From assembly GCF_900156825.1 (NCBI RefSeq), contig NZ_FTOV01000015.1, positions 1-64,000 of the forward strand: a stretch of 64,000 nt of DNA, in the 5' to 3' direction. This stretch comes from Chryseobacterium gambrini. Its GTDB lineage: Bacteria; Bacteroidota; Bacteroidia; Flavobacteriales; Weeksellaceae. Below are positions 33,673 through 42,369 of the stretch, one piece after another (within the stretch, counting starts at the first letter, position 1; each line of letters starts with the position of its first letter). The translations under genes and the position numbers were made by a program. A model generated the notes under the pieces. It ran no database searches. It was given only the letters and a program-made list of their open reading frames with translations, and had not been told where the DNA came from.

Positions 33673-34131
33673 TCATTCATATATCATTCCGAATTCATCA
33701 ATTTTTTTCAGAATGACATTGCTCCAGTCTCCTTCATCCGGTGAAATGATGATGGTTTTAAATCCGAATTTTTTTCCTTCCATTTCAATTCCGGCAGAAT
33801 CATCAATATGAATATCAATGCCAAATTCCGGAGGAAATTTAGAGACATTTTTGCCTTTTCTTATCACTCTTCTGTCATGCAATTGCTGATTGATGATAAA
33901 ATCAATCGGAATACTGTAAGATAGAAACATCAGCTTAATTTTTAAGGTACTCCTGTAAGAATTCGTATAAATATAAATTGCATGTTTTCTGTTTCTTAAT
34001 GCTTTAAACAATGCAACTGTTCCGGATCGAATCCTTTCGCATCCGATAATTTTAGCCCAAAAAGTCTCTTTTTCTAAAGGAAATCTATTGTTTGAAATAA
34101 TGGTATCATCTAAATCAAAAGATATTTTCAT
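33673..34131 (-). CDS. HAD-superfamily hydrolase
   Basis: 152 residues. Motif I is SFDLDDTII near residues 4-12 with the nucleophile Asp; motif II is IYTNSYRS; motif IV is HIDDSAGIE with paired Asp. The motif III lysine is probably in RVIRKGKN. There is no cap domain of size, so it is a small C0-type phosphatase acting in the cytoplasm, substrate unknown. It lies 27 bp downstream of the LURP-one-like gene on the same strand and may be co-transcribed with it. Confidence 0.8.
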   Translation of the reverse strand: MKISFDLDDTIISNNRFPLEKETFWAKIIGCERIRSGTVALFKALRNRKHAIYIYTNSYRSTLKIKLMFLSYSIPIDFIINQQLHDRRVIRKGKNVSKFPPEFGIDIHIDDSAGIEMEGKKFGFKTIIISPDEGDWSNVILKKIDEFGMIYE

Positions 34132-34158
34132 AGATTGAAAACTGCGGAAATTCTGAGG

Positions 34159-34764
34159 CTATCCTCTCGCTCTTTCAAGCAGCGTCATCATAAGCAATGA
34201 AAGAATGACCAGGCTTTCTTCTTCGTCATCTATATCAACCAGTCTGTCCAATTGAAATCTTCTTCCGAAGAAAGACGGCATTTTTTTCAGTTTAAAATAA
34301 GCTTTTCCATCTATTCCGGCTACGGTGTAGGAAGGATTTAAGAAATATCCGGTAAACATTCCGATCACAGGGATTTCGCTCACCATTCCGTCCAGAAACT
34401 TTGTCCATGCGTTGTCTTCTGTGATGGTAAATCTCTCTTTATCGTTACTGTCCAGAACGTTGTAAGTCGATTTCCAGAAAGAACGCATCCCTTTTCTCGC
34501 AAGTCTTCCAAAGCTTCTTCCTGTCGCTATTTCAGTTAAAGAATAAGAGGCATTAAAATCAAGCCATCGATCGGCTTTGATTCTGAAAAGTTCTTTAGAC
34601 TTGCTTTCATCATTAAAAATGATAACGTCTTCTTTCAGTTTGAACATTTTCTGACGCACATAAGCGACGTAATTTCCGTTTTTGTCTGTAATATTGAAAT
34701 CACTTGCCAGTGTTGAAATTTTAAATTTAAAATCCAGTGGATAGTTTAAATTGTTAAGAACCAT
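34159..34764 (-). CDS. LURP-one/tubby-like protein
   Basis: 201 residues, no signal peptide. The strand pattern FNITDKNGNYVAYVRQKMFKLKED, then DESKSKELFRIKADRW and SYNVLDSNDKERFTITED resembles the LURP-one-related (LOR/YxjI) fold, a beta barrel around a central hydrophobic helix, here about 165-200 (LSLLMMTLLE). Relatives include phospholipid scramblases and tubby C-terminal domains. Its role in bacteria is unknown. It is divergent from recR across 178 bp and precedes the HAD gene by 27 bp. Confidence 0.6.
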   Translation of the reverse strand: MVLNNLNYPLDFKFKISTLASDFNITDKNGNYVAYVRQKMFKLKEDVIIFNDESKSKELFRIKADRWLDFNASYSLTEIATGRSFGRLARKGMRSFWKSTYNVLDSNDKERFTITEDNAWTKFLDGMVSEIPVIGMFTGYFLNPSYTVAGIDGKAYFKLKKMPSFFGRRFQLDRLVDIDDEEESLVILSLLMMTLLERARG

Positions 34765-34942
34765 TGAGTTTTATTTTTTTAAGTTAATATTTGGATGATC
34801 AAATATAAGGTTTTTAATCTGAGCTTAGAAAACGAAACTGTGGAAAAGGATGATTATTAAAAAGATTTAAAATTTATTTTTAGACTCTTAACATAAAAAC
34901 AACAGGTAGTAAACTGTCAACAATTATCATTATTTTTGTTCT

Positions 34943-35557
34943 ATGGATTACCCGAGTAAAGTTTTAGCGAAAGCAGTGGATGAAATTGCCGGATTACCCG
35001 GTATCGGAAGAAAAACGGCTTTGCGTTTGGCATTACATTTATTGAAACAGCCCAATTCCAGAGCAACAAGTCTTGGAAATTCCCTCATTAATCTCGTGAA
35101 CGAAATAAAATACTGCAAAGAATGTCACAATTTTTCAGATTTTGAGATTTGTGAGATTTGCAGCAACGAGAAGCGAAATGATGAGGTGATCTGTATTGTG
35201 GAAGATGTACGCGATGTAATTGCTATTGAGAATACGGGAAAATACACAGGGAAATATTTAATTCTGGGGGGTAAAATCTCGCCGATGGAAGGAGTAGGAC
35301 CCAATCAGCTGAACATTCCGAGCATCGAAAAAAAGCTTAATGACGGAAAGGTGAAGGAGTTTATTTTTGCTTTAAGCGCAACGATGGAAGGTGACACCAC
35401 GGCATATTACATTTACAAAAAGTTTAAAAATTTTGAGGTAAACTTTTCCAGCATAGCAAGAGGAATTTCTGTAGGAGATGAGCTGGAATACGCAGATGAA
35501 ATTTCTCTGGGAAGATCGATTATGAACAGATTGCCTTATAACGAAGGAAATTCTTAA
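34943..35557 (+). CDS. recR: recombination mediator protein RecR
   Basis: 204 residues, typical length. The helix-hairpin-helix LPGIGRKTALRLALHLL starts at residue 18. The zinc finger has CKECHNF...ICEIC, and the Toprim domain holds CIVEDVRDVIAIE and GGKISPMEGVGP. With RecO and RecF it loads RecA at gaps. A TATTTTTG at 34931-34938 ends four bases before the ATG, so the mRNA may be leaderless, though no good -33 is present. A glycan gene cluster follows after 21 bp in the same direction. Confidence 0.96.
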   Translation: MDYPSKVLAKAVDEIAGLPGIGRKTALRLALHLLKQPNSRATSLGNSLINLVNEIKYCKECHNFSDFEICEICSNEKRNDEVICIVEDVRDVIAIENTGKYTGKYLILGGKISPMEGVGPNQLNIPSIEKKLNDGKVKEFIFALSATMEGDTTAYYIYKKFKNFEVNFSSIARGISVGDELEYADEISLGRSIMNRLPYNEGNS

Positions 35558-35578
35558 AAATTAAAAGAAAAATACTTC

Positions 35579-36733
35579 ATGGAAGCTGCATTTTCAAATA
35601 TCCCAATATCAGAAAAACTGAAAACCTACAGTTTGGTCTGTATTTATCTTGCTGTAAATTCTCTTTTTATCATTAAATACGGAGAACAGTATAACATCCC
35701 GCTTTTGGCAGGATATTTTGTGGTATTTTTCGGGCTGACTTTCTTTTATCTGAAAATTCATTTCAAAGAATTTTTTTATAAAACGGCTTTTTTCTTGGGA
35801 ATATTTTTCTTCTTCCTGTTTAGCATTTACCTGAATTACAAAGTAGATGGAAATACGCTGAATGTTGATCGCTGGTCGGCAATGGAAGTCGGGATAAAGG
35901 CTGTTTTCAATGGGCAGTATCCTTACCATATTCCGGATCATATGGGAAGAGAATCTTCCAATCTGCCGGTTCTTATTGTTTTTGGGATGCCTTTTTACCT
36001 GCTTTTCGGAGGTGTAGGCTATCTGCAGTCTTTTTCTTTCCTGCTTTTTGCTTATTTAATTTTTAAAATTTTTTCGGATTACAGACAGAGACTTGCGGTT
36101 TTGGTATTGCTTTTCCTTTCGCCCAGTTATTTGTGGGAAATATATGTTAAAAGTGATTTGTTTTCCAATTTTATTATCATTGTAGGATCGGTTTATTTAA
36201 TTTGGGAAAAATTCATCAAAGAGAAAAAGATAAATTCTGCGGTTGTATCGTTTTTATCCGCTTTAATTTTACTCACGAGACTTTCAGCAGTTATTCCGCT
36301 GACGGTTTTATTGTTTAAAAAGTTTGTTGAATTTTCAATAAAAGAAAAACTGCGCTTTACGGCTGTTTTTTTAGTTACAGTGATTGCGGTCTGTTATATT
36401 TTCTTTCAAAACGCACCCAATTTTGATGTTTTTTTGAAGCATAATCCTTTTGCTATTCAGGGAGCAAAACAACCTTTGATATTAAGTATTTCTTACATTG
36501 TTGCAGGCTGTATACTTTCATTTAAAGTAAAATCTTTTTATGAAACTCTGCTTTGGTCAGGAGTTTTACTGTTTATCTGTGTTTTTGTCCCGTTTGCGAT
36601 GTTTTTCGCAGAATATGGCTATGAAAATATGATTGTTAATTCATATTTTGATATCAGTTTTTTCAATATGTCAATGCCGTTTGTAATGACCGCTTTAATT
36701 TTGAGCATTTTTAAAAATAATATAAAAGTATAG
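35579..36733 (+). CDS. polytopic membrane protein, GT-C-like
   Basis: 384 residues with about ten hydrophobic segments. Between the third and fourth segments lies a polar loop, LNVDRWSAMEVGIKAVFNGQYPYH, with an Asp-Arg-Trp near residue 96, the kind of acidic periplasmic loop that carries the catalytic site in GT-C glycosyltransferases and DUF2029-type mannosyltransferases. The assignment is by architecture, not by a recognised motif. Its stop (TAG 36731-36733) directly abuts the next gene's ATG, so the cluster is translationally coupled. A polymerase or flippase for a surface glycan is an alternative. Confidence 0.6.
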   Translation: MEAAFSNIPISEKLKTYSLVCIYLAVNSLFIIKYGEQYNIPLLAGYFVVFFGLTFFYLKIHFKEFFYKTAFFLGIFFFFLFSIYLNYKVDGNTLNVDRWSAMEVGIKAVFNGQYPYHIPDHMGRESSNLPVLIVFGMPFYLLFGGVGYLQSFSFLLFAYLIFKIFSDYRQRLAVLVLLFLSPSYLWEIYVKSDLFSNFIIIVGSVYLIWEKFIKEKKINSAVVSFLSALILLTRLSAVIPLTVLLFKKFVEFSIKEKLRFTAVFLVTVIAVCYIFFQNAPNFDVFLKHNPFAIQGAKQPLILSISYIVAGCILSFKVKSFYETLLWSGVLLFICVFVPFAMFFAEYGYENMIVNSYFDISFFNMSMPFVMTALILSIFKNNIKV

Positions 36734-37543
36734 ATGGTTTCCGTAATTATTCCCATGTATAATGCTGCACAATCCATTGTTTCTGCTTTGGATTCTGTGA
36801 AAAATCAGACTTTTCCACTGGAGAAATTTGAAATTATCATTGTGAATGACGGTTCCACAGACGAGAGTGCTTCTAAGGTTACGGCTTACATTAAAGATCA
36901 TTCTCAGCTTAATATAACTTTATTACATCAAAAAAACGGTGGGGTTTCGAGTGCAAGAAATACAGGTTTAAGAATCGCAAAAGGAGATTATATTGCTTTG
37001 CTGGATGCCGATGACGAGTGGGATTCCGCGAAAACGGAAAAACAGATACAGTATTTTGAAAATAGTAATCTGAAAATAGATTTTCTTGCCACGGCGAGAA
37101 ATAACAATAAAATTCTTTTTCCGTACCGTATAAAAAATGGTCTTGCAGAAATTACCTTTAAAAAGCTTTTGATAAGAAATGAAGCACAGCCTTCAACGGT
37201 AATGTTCCGAAGAAAAGTTCTGGAAAATACAGGCTATTTTGATGCCGAACAGCGGTATGCGGAAGATGTAAACTACTGGATGAAGGTTTCCCTGAAAAAT
37301 AAAATGTACATTCTGAATGAAAGTCTGGTTCTTGTAGGCAAAGGAAAAAGAAGTTTCGGGGTTTCGGGTTTGTCTGCAAATCTTCCCGAAATGGCAAAAG
37401 GTTTTAAAAAGAATCTGAAGGAAATGTATGATTTAAAAGAAATAAACTTTATTCAATATACCACATTTAAGCTTTTTTATAAAGCAAAATATTTACTTTT
37501 GCTCCTTCGGACTTTTTATTATAATTTAAACAGAACAAAATAA
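36734..37543 (+). CDS. family 2 glycosyltransferase
   Basis: 269 residues. The GT-A fold begins SVIIPMYNAAQSI, with the nucleotide-binding IIIVNDGSTDES and the metal-binding DADDEWD near residue 95. The C-terminal part has LLIRNEAQPSTVMFRR and AEDVNYWMKVS, where ED is the usual acceptor-activating acidic pair. It transfers a sugar from a nucleotide donor at the inner face of the membrane. It starts directly at the previous stop codon and precedes the epimerase by 18 bp. Confidence 0.9.
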   Translation: MVSVIIPMYNAAQSIVSALDSVKNQTFPLEKFEIIIVNDGSTDESASKVTAYIKDHSQLNITLLHQKNGGVSSARNTGLRIAKGDYIALLDADDEWDSAKTEKQIQYFENSNLKIDFLATARNNNKILFPYRIKNGLAEITFKKLLIRNEAQPSTVMFRRKVLENTGYFDAEQRYAEDVNYWMKVSLKNKMYILNESLVLVGKGKRSFGVSGLSANLPEMAKGFKKNLKEMYDLKEINFIQYTTFKLFYKAKYLLLLLRTFYYNLNRTK

Positions 37544-37561
37544 ACATTTCACAAGTATCAA

Positions 37562-38692
37562 ATGAAAATACTCATCACAGGAGGAGCCGGATTTATTGGA
37601 AGTAAGTTGTCTTTAGAACTTAAGAAGAAGGGGTATGAAGTTACGGTTCTGGATAATCTTTCTTCTCAGATTCACGGAGAAAATCCTGATGAGGATTCGC
37701 CTTTGTACAGAAATATTTTAGGGAATGTAAATTTCATTAAAGGAGATGTTGCTCATTTTGAAGACTGGGAAAAGGCGATCGAAGGGCAGGATGTTATCGT
37801 TCACTTTGCGGCAGAAACCGGTACCGGACAATCCATGTACCAGATCGAGAAATATACGGATGTGAATGTTTCCGGAACGGCAAAAATGCTGGATATTCTC
37901 GTAAATAAACCCCATCAGGTAAAAAAAGTGATTATTGCTTCTTCCAGAGCGGTTTATGGAGAAGGAAAATATCTTCATCCCGAATTGGGACTGATTTATC
38001 CAAGACCCAGAAATGTGGAAGAGATGCGAAAAGGAAATTTCGAAATTATTTATCCCGACGGGCAGATTCTTCGCGCTTTGCCAACGGATGAAGAATCTAA
38101 AATACATCCGACTTCTATCTACGGAATTACAAAATATACACAGGAACAGATGGTAATGACTGCCTGTTCTTCCATGGGAGTTGCTCCGGTTGCGCTGAGG
38201 TTTCAGAATGTTTACGGAGAAGGACAGTCGCTTTTAAATCCTTACACGGGAATTTTATCTATTTTTTCGTCCCAGATTCTTAACGGAAATGATATTAATG
38301 TTTTTGAAGACGGAAACGAATCCAGAGATTTCATTCATGTGGATGATGCGGTGGAAGCAACAATTCGTTGTATTGAAAATGATGCAGCGAACGGCGAAGT
38401 TTTCAACGTGGGAACTGGGGTTTCTACCGCAGTAACTACGGTAGCGGAAAATTTCAGAAAATTCTACAATGTCGATTTTGAAATTAATGTTTCCGGGCAG
38501 TTTCGTCTGGGAGACATCAGACATAATTTTGCAGACATCAGCAAGATTAAATCAAAATTAAATTTTCAGCCGAAAATATCTTTTGAGGAAGGGATGTCTA
38601 AATTTACCCATTGGGTTCTGCAACAGAATATTCAGGATGTAAAGTTCAAAGAATCTCTGGAAGAAATGAAAGTAAAAGGACTTCTGAAATGA
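37562..38692 (+). CDS. NAD-dependent nucleotide-sugar epimerase
   Basis: 376 residues of extended SDR type. The NAD-binding loop is ITGGAGFIGSKL at residues 4-15, the active site ASSRAVYGEG and YGITKYTQEQ provide Ser/Thr, Tyr and Lys, and GDVAHFEDW lies between. Its length and the insertion LIYPRPRNVEEMR resemble dTDP-L-rhamnose 4-epimerase and related enzymes, but the sugar cannot be fixed. It should supply the activated sugar used by the flanking glycosyltransferases. Its stop overlaps the next start (ATGA). Confidence 0.87.
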   Translation: MKILITGGAGFIGSKLSLELKKKGYEVTVLDNLSSQIHGENPDEDSPLYRNILGNVNFIKGDVAHFEDWEKAIEGQDVIVHFAAETGTGQSMYQIEKYTDVNVSGTAKMLDILVNKPHQVKKVIIASSRAVYGEGKYLHPELGLIYPRPRNVEEMRKGNFEIIYPDGQILRALPTDEESKIHPTSIYGITKYTQEQMVMTACSSMGVAPVALRFQNVYGEGQSLLNPYTGILSIFSSQILNGNDINVFEDGNESRDFIHVDDAVEATIRCIENDAANGEVFNVGTGVSTAVTTVAENFRKFYNVDFEINVSGQFRLGDIRHNFADISKIKSKLNFQPKISFEEGMSKFTHWVLQQNIQDVKFKESLEEMKVKGLLK

Positions 38693-39720
38693 TCAGTTTA
38701 AAAGACAAAAAAATACTTTTTCTGTCGGTTAGTTTTTTTAAATATGAAAGAGCCATAGCAAAAAGACTTTCTGAACTGGGCGCTGAAGTGGATTTTTATG
38801 ATGAAAGACCTTCCAATTCCAATTTTTCAAAAGGAATTATCCGTCTTAATAAAAGATTCTACCATCTTAAAATAAACAATTATTATAACCGGATTCTTGA
38901 TGAAATTAAAGACAAAAAATACGATTATTTTTTCCTGATAAAAGGAGAAGCCATTCCTGTTTTTTTTCTTGAAAAAATAAAGAATGATAATCCCGGAATG
39001 GAAATGATTTACTACAATTTTGATCCATTGACGGAATATCCCAATCTGATTGAAAATCTTAAATATTTCGACAAAAAGTTTACGTTTGAATACAATGATT
39101 CGGTAAAATATAACATAAGCTTCAGACCTTTGTTTTATGTTGATGAATATAAAAGTTTACAACAGTATTCTCAGAAACCGGAATATGACATTGTTTTTAT
39201 CGGAAGCGCTCATACGGATCGTTATATTGTAGGAGAAAAGATCAGAGTAATGGCAGATCGGCTGAATCTGAAATCTTACTTTTATTACTATGCAATGGGA
39301 AGAATCGCATTCCGACTGAAAAAGATGATTGATAAAAACCTGAAGCAGTTTGACATTACAAAAGTAAGTTTTGATAAGCTGAATCACCATCAGATCATCG
39401 ATTTTTACAGAAAGACAAAATCTGTGCTGGATATTAATAAACCTTTCCAGAATGGCTTAACGATAAGAACCTTTGAGGTGTTGGCTTCGGGAAGAAAATT
39501 AATTACTACCAATTCGGATATCAAAAATTATCCTTTTTACTGTCCTGAAAATATTCTGGTGATTGATCGGGAAGATATTCAGCTCAATCCTGAATTTTTT
39601 GCAACCGATTGTAAAGAAATGAATCAGGAAATTTTATATAAGATGTCTTTGGATTCTTTTATAGACTGCCTTTTTGGGGAAGATCAGAATGATTACTGGA
39701 ATTCTTTTAGAACTAATTAA
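38689..39720 (+). CDS. CgeB-like glycosyltransferase
   Basis: 343 residues from the ATG at 38689, which overlaps the epimerase stop as ATGA; a longer open frame beginning at 38611 would overlap the epimerase by 80 bp and is rejected. The N-terminal half has LSVSFFKYERAIAKRL and EVDFYDERPS. The C-terminal half resembles the second Rossmann domain of GT-B enzymes (DIVFIGSAHTDRY, QNGLTIRTFEVLASGRKLIT, NSDIKNYPF), similar to CgeB/DUF3880 proteins. It is the last gene of the recR-linked glycan cluster and ends at a terminator. Confidence 0.78.
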   Translation: MISLKDKKILFLSVSFFKYERAIAKRLSELGAEVDFYDERPSNSNFSKGIIRLNKRFYHLKINNYYNRILDEIKDKKYDYFFLIKGEAIPVFFLEKIKNDNPGMEMIYYNFDPLTEYPNLIENLKYFDKKFTFEYNDSVKYNISFRPLFYVDEYKSLQQYSQKPEYDIVFIGSAHTDRYIVGEKIRVMADRLNLKSYFYYYAMGRIAFRLKKMIDKNLKQFDITKVSFDKLNHHQIIDFYRKTKSVLDINKPFQNGLTIRTFEVLASGRKLITTNSDIKNYPFYCPENILVIDREDIQLNPEFFATDCKEMNQEILYKMSLDSFIDCLFGEDQNDYWNSFRTN

Positions 39721-39745
39721 ACTTAAATCAGTTTATCATAAAAAC

Positions 39746-39775
39746 AAAAAAGCAACTCGACAGAGTTGCTTTTTA
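39746..39775. terminator. bidirectional terminator between the glycan cluster and secG
   Basis: AAAAAGCAACTC and GAGTTGCTTTTT around a GACA loop; T-runs on both strands serve the two convergent units. Confidence 0.92.
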
Positions 39776-39795
39776 TATGTAAAAATAAGATTTGC

Positions 39796-40143
39796 TTACT
39801 TCGTTGGTGCAGGAGTCTGAACCGGAGTTGTTGCTGAAGCAGGAGCAGAAGACTGCTTAGCCGGAGCTTCTTTTTTTGCAGGCGTCTGAACCGGAGCTGT
39901 TGCTGAAGGTTTACCTGTAATTACAACGCTTAAAAGGATAAGAACAATAATTGTTCCTCCTAAAGTCCATGTTGCTTTTTCCATAAAGTCGTTGGTTCTC
40001 TGTACTCCAAACTGAGCAGAAGATGCTCCTCCGAAAGTACTGGAAAGACCTCCTCCTTTAGGATTTTGAGCCATAACGATGATAACCAATAAAATACTGG
40101 CGATCATAATAAGAACCATCAATAGTATAAATATAGAATCCAT
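39796..40143 (-). CDS. secG: preprotein translocase subunit SecG
   Basis: 115 residues from the ATG at 40143 (MDSIFILLMV). Two membrane helices (about 3-22 and 56-74) flank the conserved cytoplasmic loop QNPKGGGLSSTFGGASSAQF, the SecG hallmark. The tail is Ala/Pro/Thr-rich with two near-identical PVQTPA units, as in other Bacteroidota SecG proteins. It assists SecYE in protein export. The start is decided by an exact promoter at 40168-40198 lying upstream of this ATG but inside the longer open frame that reaches 40197. Confidence 0.92.
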   Translation of the reverse strand: MDSIFILLMVLIMIASILLVIIVMAQNPKGGGLSSTFGGASSAQFGVQRTNDFMEKATWTLGGTIIVLILLSVVITGKPSATAPVQTPAKKEAPAKQSSAPASATTPVQTPAPTK

Positions 40144-40167
40144 TAATTTGATATCTTTTTGAATGGG

Positions 40168-40198
40168 CAAATTTAATCTTTTTTTACCGAATGACAAA
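40168..40198 (-). promoter_or_regulatory. promoter of secG, exact Bacteroidota consensus
   Basis: On the minus strand TTTG (complement of 40195-40198), 19 nt, then TAAATTTG (complement of 40168-40175). Both boxes and the spacing match TTTG-N19-TANNTTTG. The start codon lies 24 bp downstream. Confidence 0.8.
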
Positions 40199-40226
40199 GA
40201 AAGATATTATAAATGTTAACAAAAAT

Positions 40227-40256
40227 AAAAAACGGCAACAACTGTTGCCGTTTTTT
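40227..40256 (-). terminator. terminator of the M16 peptidase operon
   Basis: AAAAAACGGCAACA and TGTTGCCGTTTTTT around a 2-nt loop; 18 bp after the stop of the second peptidase gene. Confidence 0.92.
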
Positions 40257-40274
40257 CTGTAAAAACAGGATGTT

Positions 40275-42320
40275 TTATTTAAAATCAGAATCTTTAGCCT
40301 GATTCACTTCGTAAGATTTTACGTTCATCGTCATGTCCATTCCCATTTGGCTTACCGTAATGGTGTAAGGCATTTTTACGCCTGCCACATCTTTGTAATC
40401 TGAGTATGTTGTAGGAACAGTCATTGTCTGTCCCATTGCTTTTACTGTTTTTGTTTCTCCGGTTTTAAGACCTGTTTTTACGCTGTAATAATAAGTAGCA
40501 TCTCCATTTTTTACAACATAAGAATCTTCACCGCCGATTTTTTCAATTCCTGCAAGCTTGTAGTCAGCAGATTTTGCAAAACCAAGCTCCGGGAAAAGTT
40601 CAGTATTTTTAAGCTTTTCAGCAATTTGCTCAGGCTTCATTTCCACTTTTTGCCCCATTTGCTCAGAGTATCCTGTCTTTCCGTCGAATACCTGTTTCTG
40701 AAGAGTCTGTCCCATTCCTGTAACAGTAGTAAGTTCTTTCCCACCTTTTGCTTTCATCATTTTCAGGTCGATATTCTGTCCCTGCATAGACATGGAAGCG
40801 TTTACGGTGTAAGAAGAAACTTTATCAATGTTTGCTTTTCCTCCGATTGCGTTGATGTACTTATCTGCAATAGAAGCAACAGTAACTCCGGCATCCACTT
40901 TCTGTGTTGTTGGTTTTGCTACAGGATTTGCTTCTTTATCAAAATATTTTACCGGATATCCTAATTTTTCCAGACCTTCAGAAATGTCAGATGCTTTTCC
41001 GGCAATGAAAATTCTGCTCTGGTTAGGAAGAATGGTAGATTTTACAGCATTAGAAACATCGGCAGCCGTTACTTTATCAATAGATTTCAGATAATTGGTA
41101 TAAAAATCATCCGGAAGATTCTGTACTTTCTGGTTTAAAGCAAATCTTGCAATAGTTGCAGGCTGCTCCAGAGACATGATGAAAGAACCTTTCAGTTTTG
41201 CTTTTGCATTTGCAAGTTCTTCAGGCTTTACGGTAGAAATCGCGTTAAGTTCATTCATGAATTCCTTTACCGCTTTATCCGTAACTTCATTTCTTACACT
41301 TGCACTTGCAGAGAACTGCGGAGAATATTTGCTTGCGCTAAGATTAGAGTAAGCGCCATATGTAAATCCGTTTTTCTCACGAAGGTTCATGAAAAGTCTC
41401 GCTTCACCGCCACCTCCAAGAATATAGTTTGCAATGGTTGCAGGGAAGTAGTTCGGATCTTTCATTTTCAGCGTGTTTAGGTTGTTCAAAGAAACCACAG
41501 ACTGTACTGCAGAAGGAACATCCACTACGTTAATTTCCGTTTGGGCAACGTTAGAAGCAGGTTCTAAAGGAGAAACCGGAGTATTTGCTTTTTTCCATCC
41601 GCTGAATGCTTTTTCAACCATTGGTTTTACCTGATCGAATTTAACGTCTCCAACGATTACCAGATAAGCATTGTCCGGAGCGTAATATTTTTTGTACGTA
41701 TTCTGTACATCTGCCAATTGAATTTTGTTGATTGACTCTACTGTTTCAAATTCTCCTCTCGATGTATTTTTACCATACATTAAAGCGTTAGAAACCTTTG
41801 AAGCAATCGAAGACGCATTTTTCTCTTCAGATTTTAATCCTTCAATCGCTCTGTCTTTAGAATTCTGGATCTCTTCAGCAGAAAATTTAGGATTAATGAT
41901 CGCATCTGCCATTAAGCTCAATACCTGAGGAAAATATTTTGAAAGTGAATTTGCCGCAGCTCCGTTAGAAGAAAAGTTTAAGTTTGCTCCAAGATAATCC
42001 ACCTTTTTGTTGAATTCATCTTTGCTCATGTTGGTGGTTCCGTTTTCGAACTGTTCCGCCATGATTTCGCTTACACCTGCTACACTTCCTTCATAATAAG
42101 GCGCTCTGTCCATACTAAGACTTGCGCTTACTCTCGGAAGTTTATTGTTTTCCACCACCATTACCGTAAGTCCGTTGCTAAGCTGGAAAGTTTTTGGCTT
42201 TGCAATGTTAATGGCAGGAGTTGGTCCCGGTTTTGGCATTGCATTAATATCTATCTTTTGTGCTGAAACCATTCCTGCGAAGAAAAATGCTGCAGCTATA
42301 TATGTTAATTGCTTTTTCAT
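40275..42320 (-). CDS. M16 peptidase-like subunit without zinc site, with LolA-like tail
   Basis: 681 residues with a signal peptide (MKKQLTYIAAAFFFAGMVSAQ). At the place of the HxxEH zinc motif it has EIMAEQFENGT, so it cannot bind zinc. It does keep the R/Y substrate-binding pair in LREKNGFTYGAYSNL, which the partner at 42370-43683 lacks. After about residue 470 comes a separate domain (YINAIGGKANIDKVSSYTV, GMGQTLQKQVFDG, ending NQAKDSDFK) resembling LolA-type or outer-membrane-lipoprotein-sorting-like proteins. It should form a heterodimer in the periplasm with the adjacent active subunit, 49 bp upstream. Confidence 0.88.
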   Translation of the reverse strand: MKKQLTYIAAAFFFAGMVSAQKIDINAMPKPGPTPAINIAKPKTFQLSNGLTVMVVENNKLPRVSASLSMDRAPYYEGSVAGVSEIMAEQFENGTTNMSKDEFNKKVDYLGANLNFSSNGAAANSLSKYFPQVLSLMADAIINPKFSAEEIQNSKDRAIEGLKSEEKNASSIASKVSNALMYGKNTSRGEFETVESINKIQLADVQNTYKKYYAPDNAYLVIVGDVKFDQVKPMVEKAFSGWKKANTPVSPLEPASNVAQTEINVVDVPSAVQSVVSLNNLNTLKMKDPNYFPATIANYILGGGGEARLFMNLREKNGFTYGAYSNLSASKYSPQFSASASVRNEVTDKAVKEFMNELNAISTVKPEELANAKAKLKGSFIMSLEQPATIARFALNQKVQNLPDDFYTNYLKSIDKVTAADVSNAVKSTILPNQSRIFIAGKASDISEGLEKLGYPVKYFDKEANPVAKPTTQKVDAGVTVASIADKYINAIGGKANIDKVSSYTVNASMSMQGQNIDLKMMKAKGGKELTTVTGMGQTLQKQVFDGKTGYSEQMGQKVEMKPEQIAEKLKNTELFPELGFAKSADYKLAGIEKIGGEDSYVVKNGDATYYYSVKTGLKTGETKTVKAMGQTMTVPTTYSDYKDVAGVKMPYTITVSQMGMDMTMNVKSYEVNQAKDSDFK

Positions 42321-42369
42321 TTGTAAAAATTTAATTTTTAATAATCATTTTAACCTAAATACCGGTAGA

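Noticed and set aside
38611..38688. Longer start of the CgeB-like glycosyltransferase
   Set aside because: It would overlap the epimerase by 80 bp; the ATGA junction at 38689 gives a natural N-terminus.
40144..40197. Longer start of SecG
   Set aside because: It contains the exact promoter of the gene and adds a charged tail before the first membrane helix.
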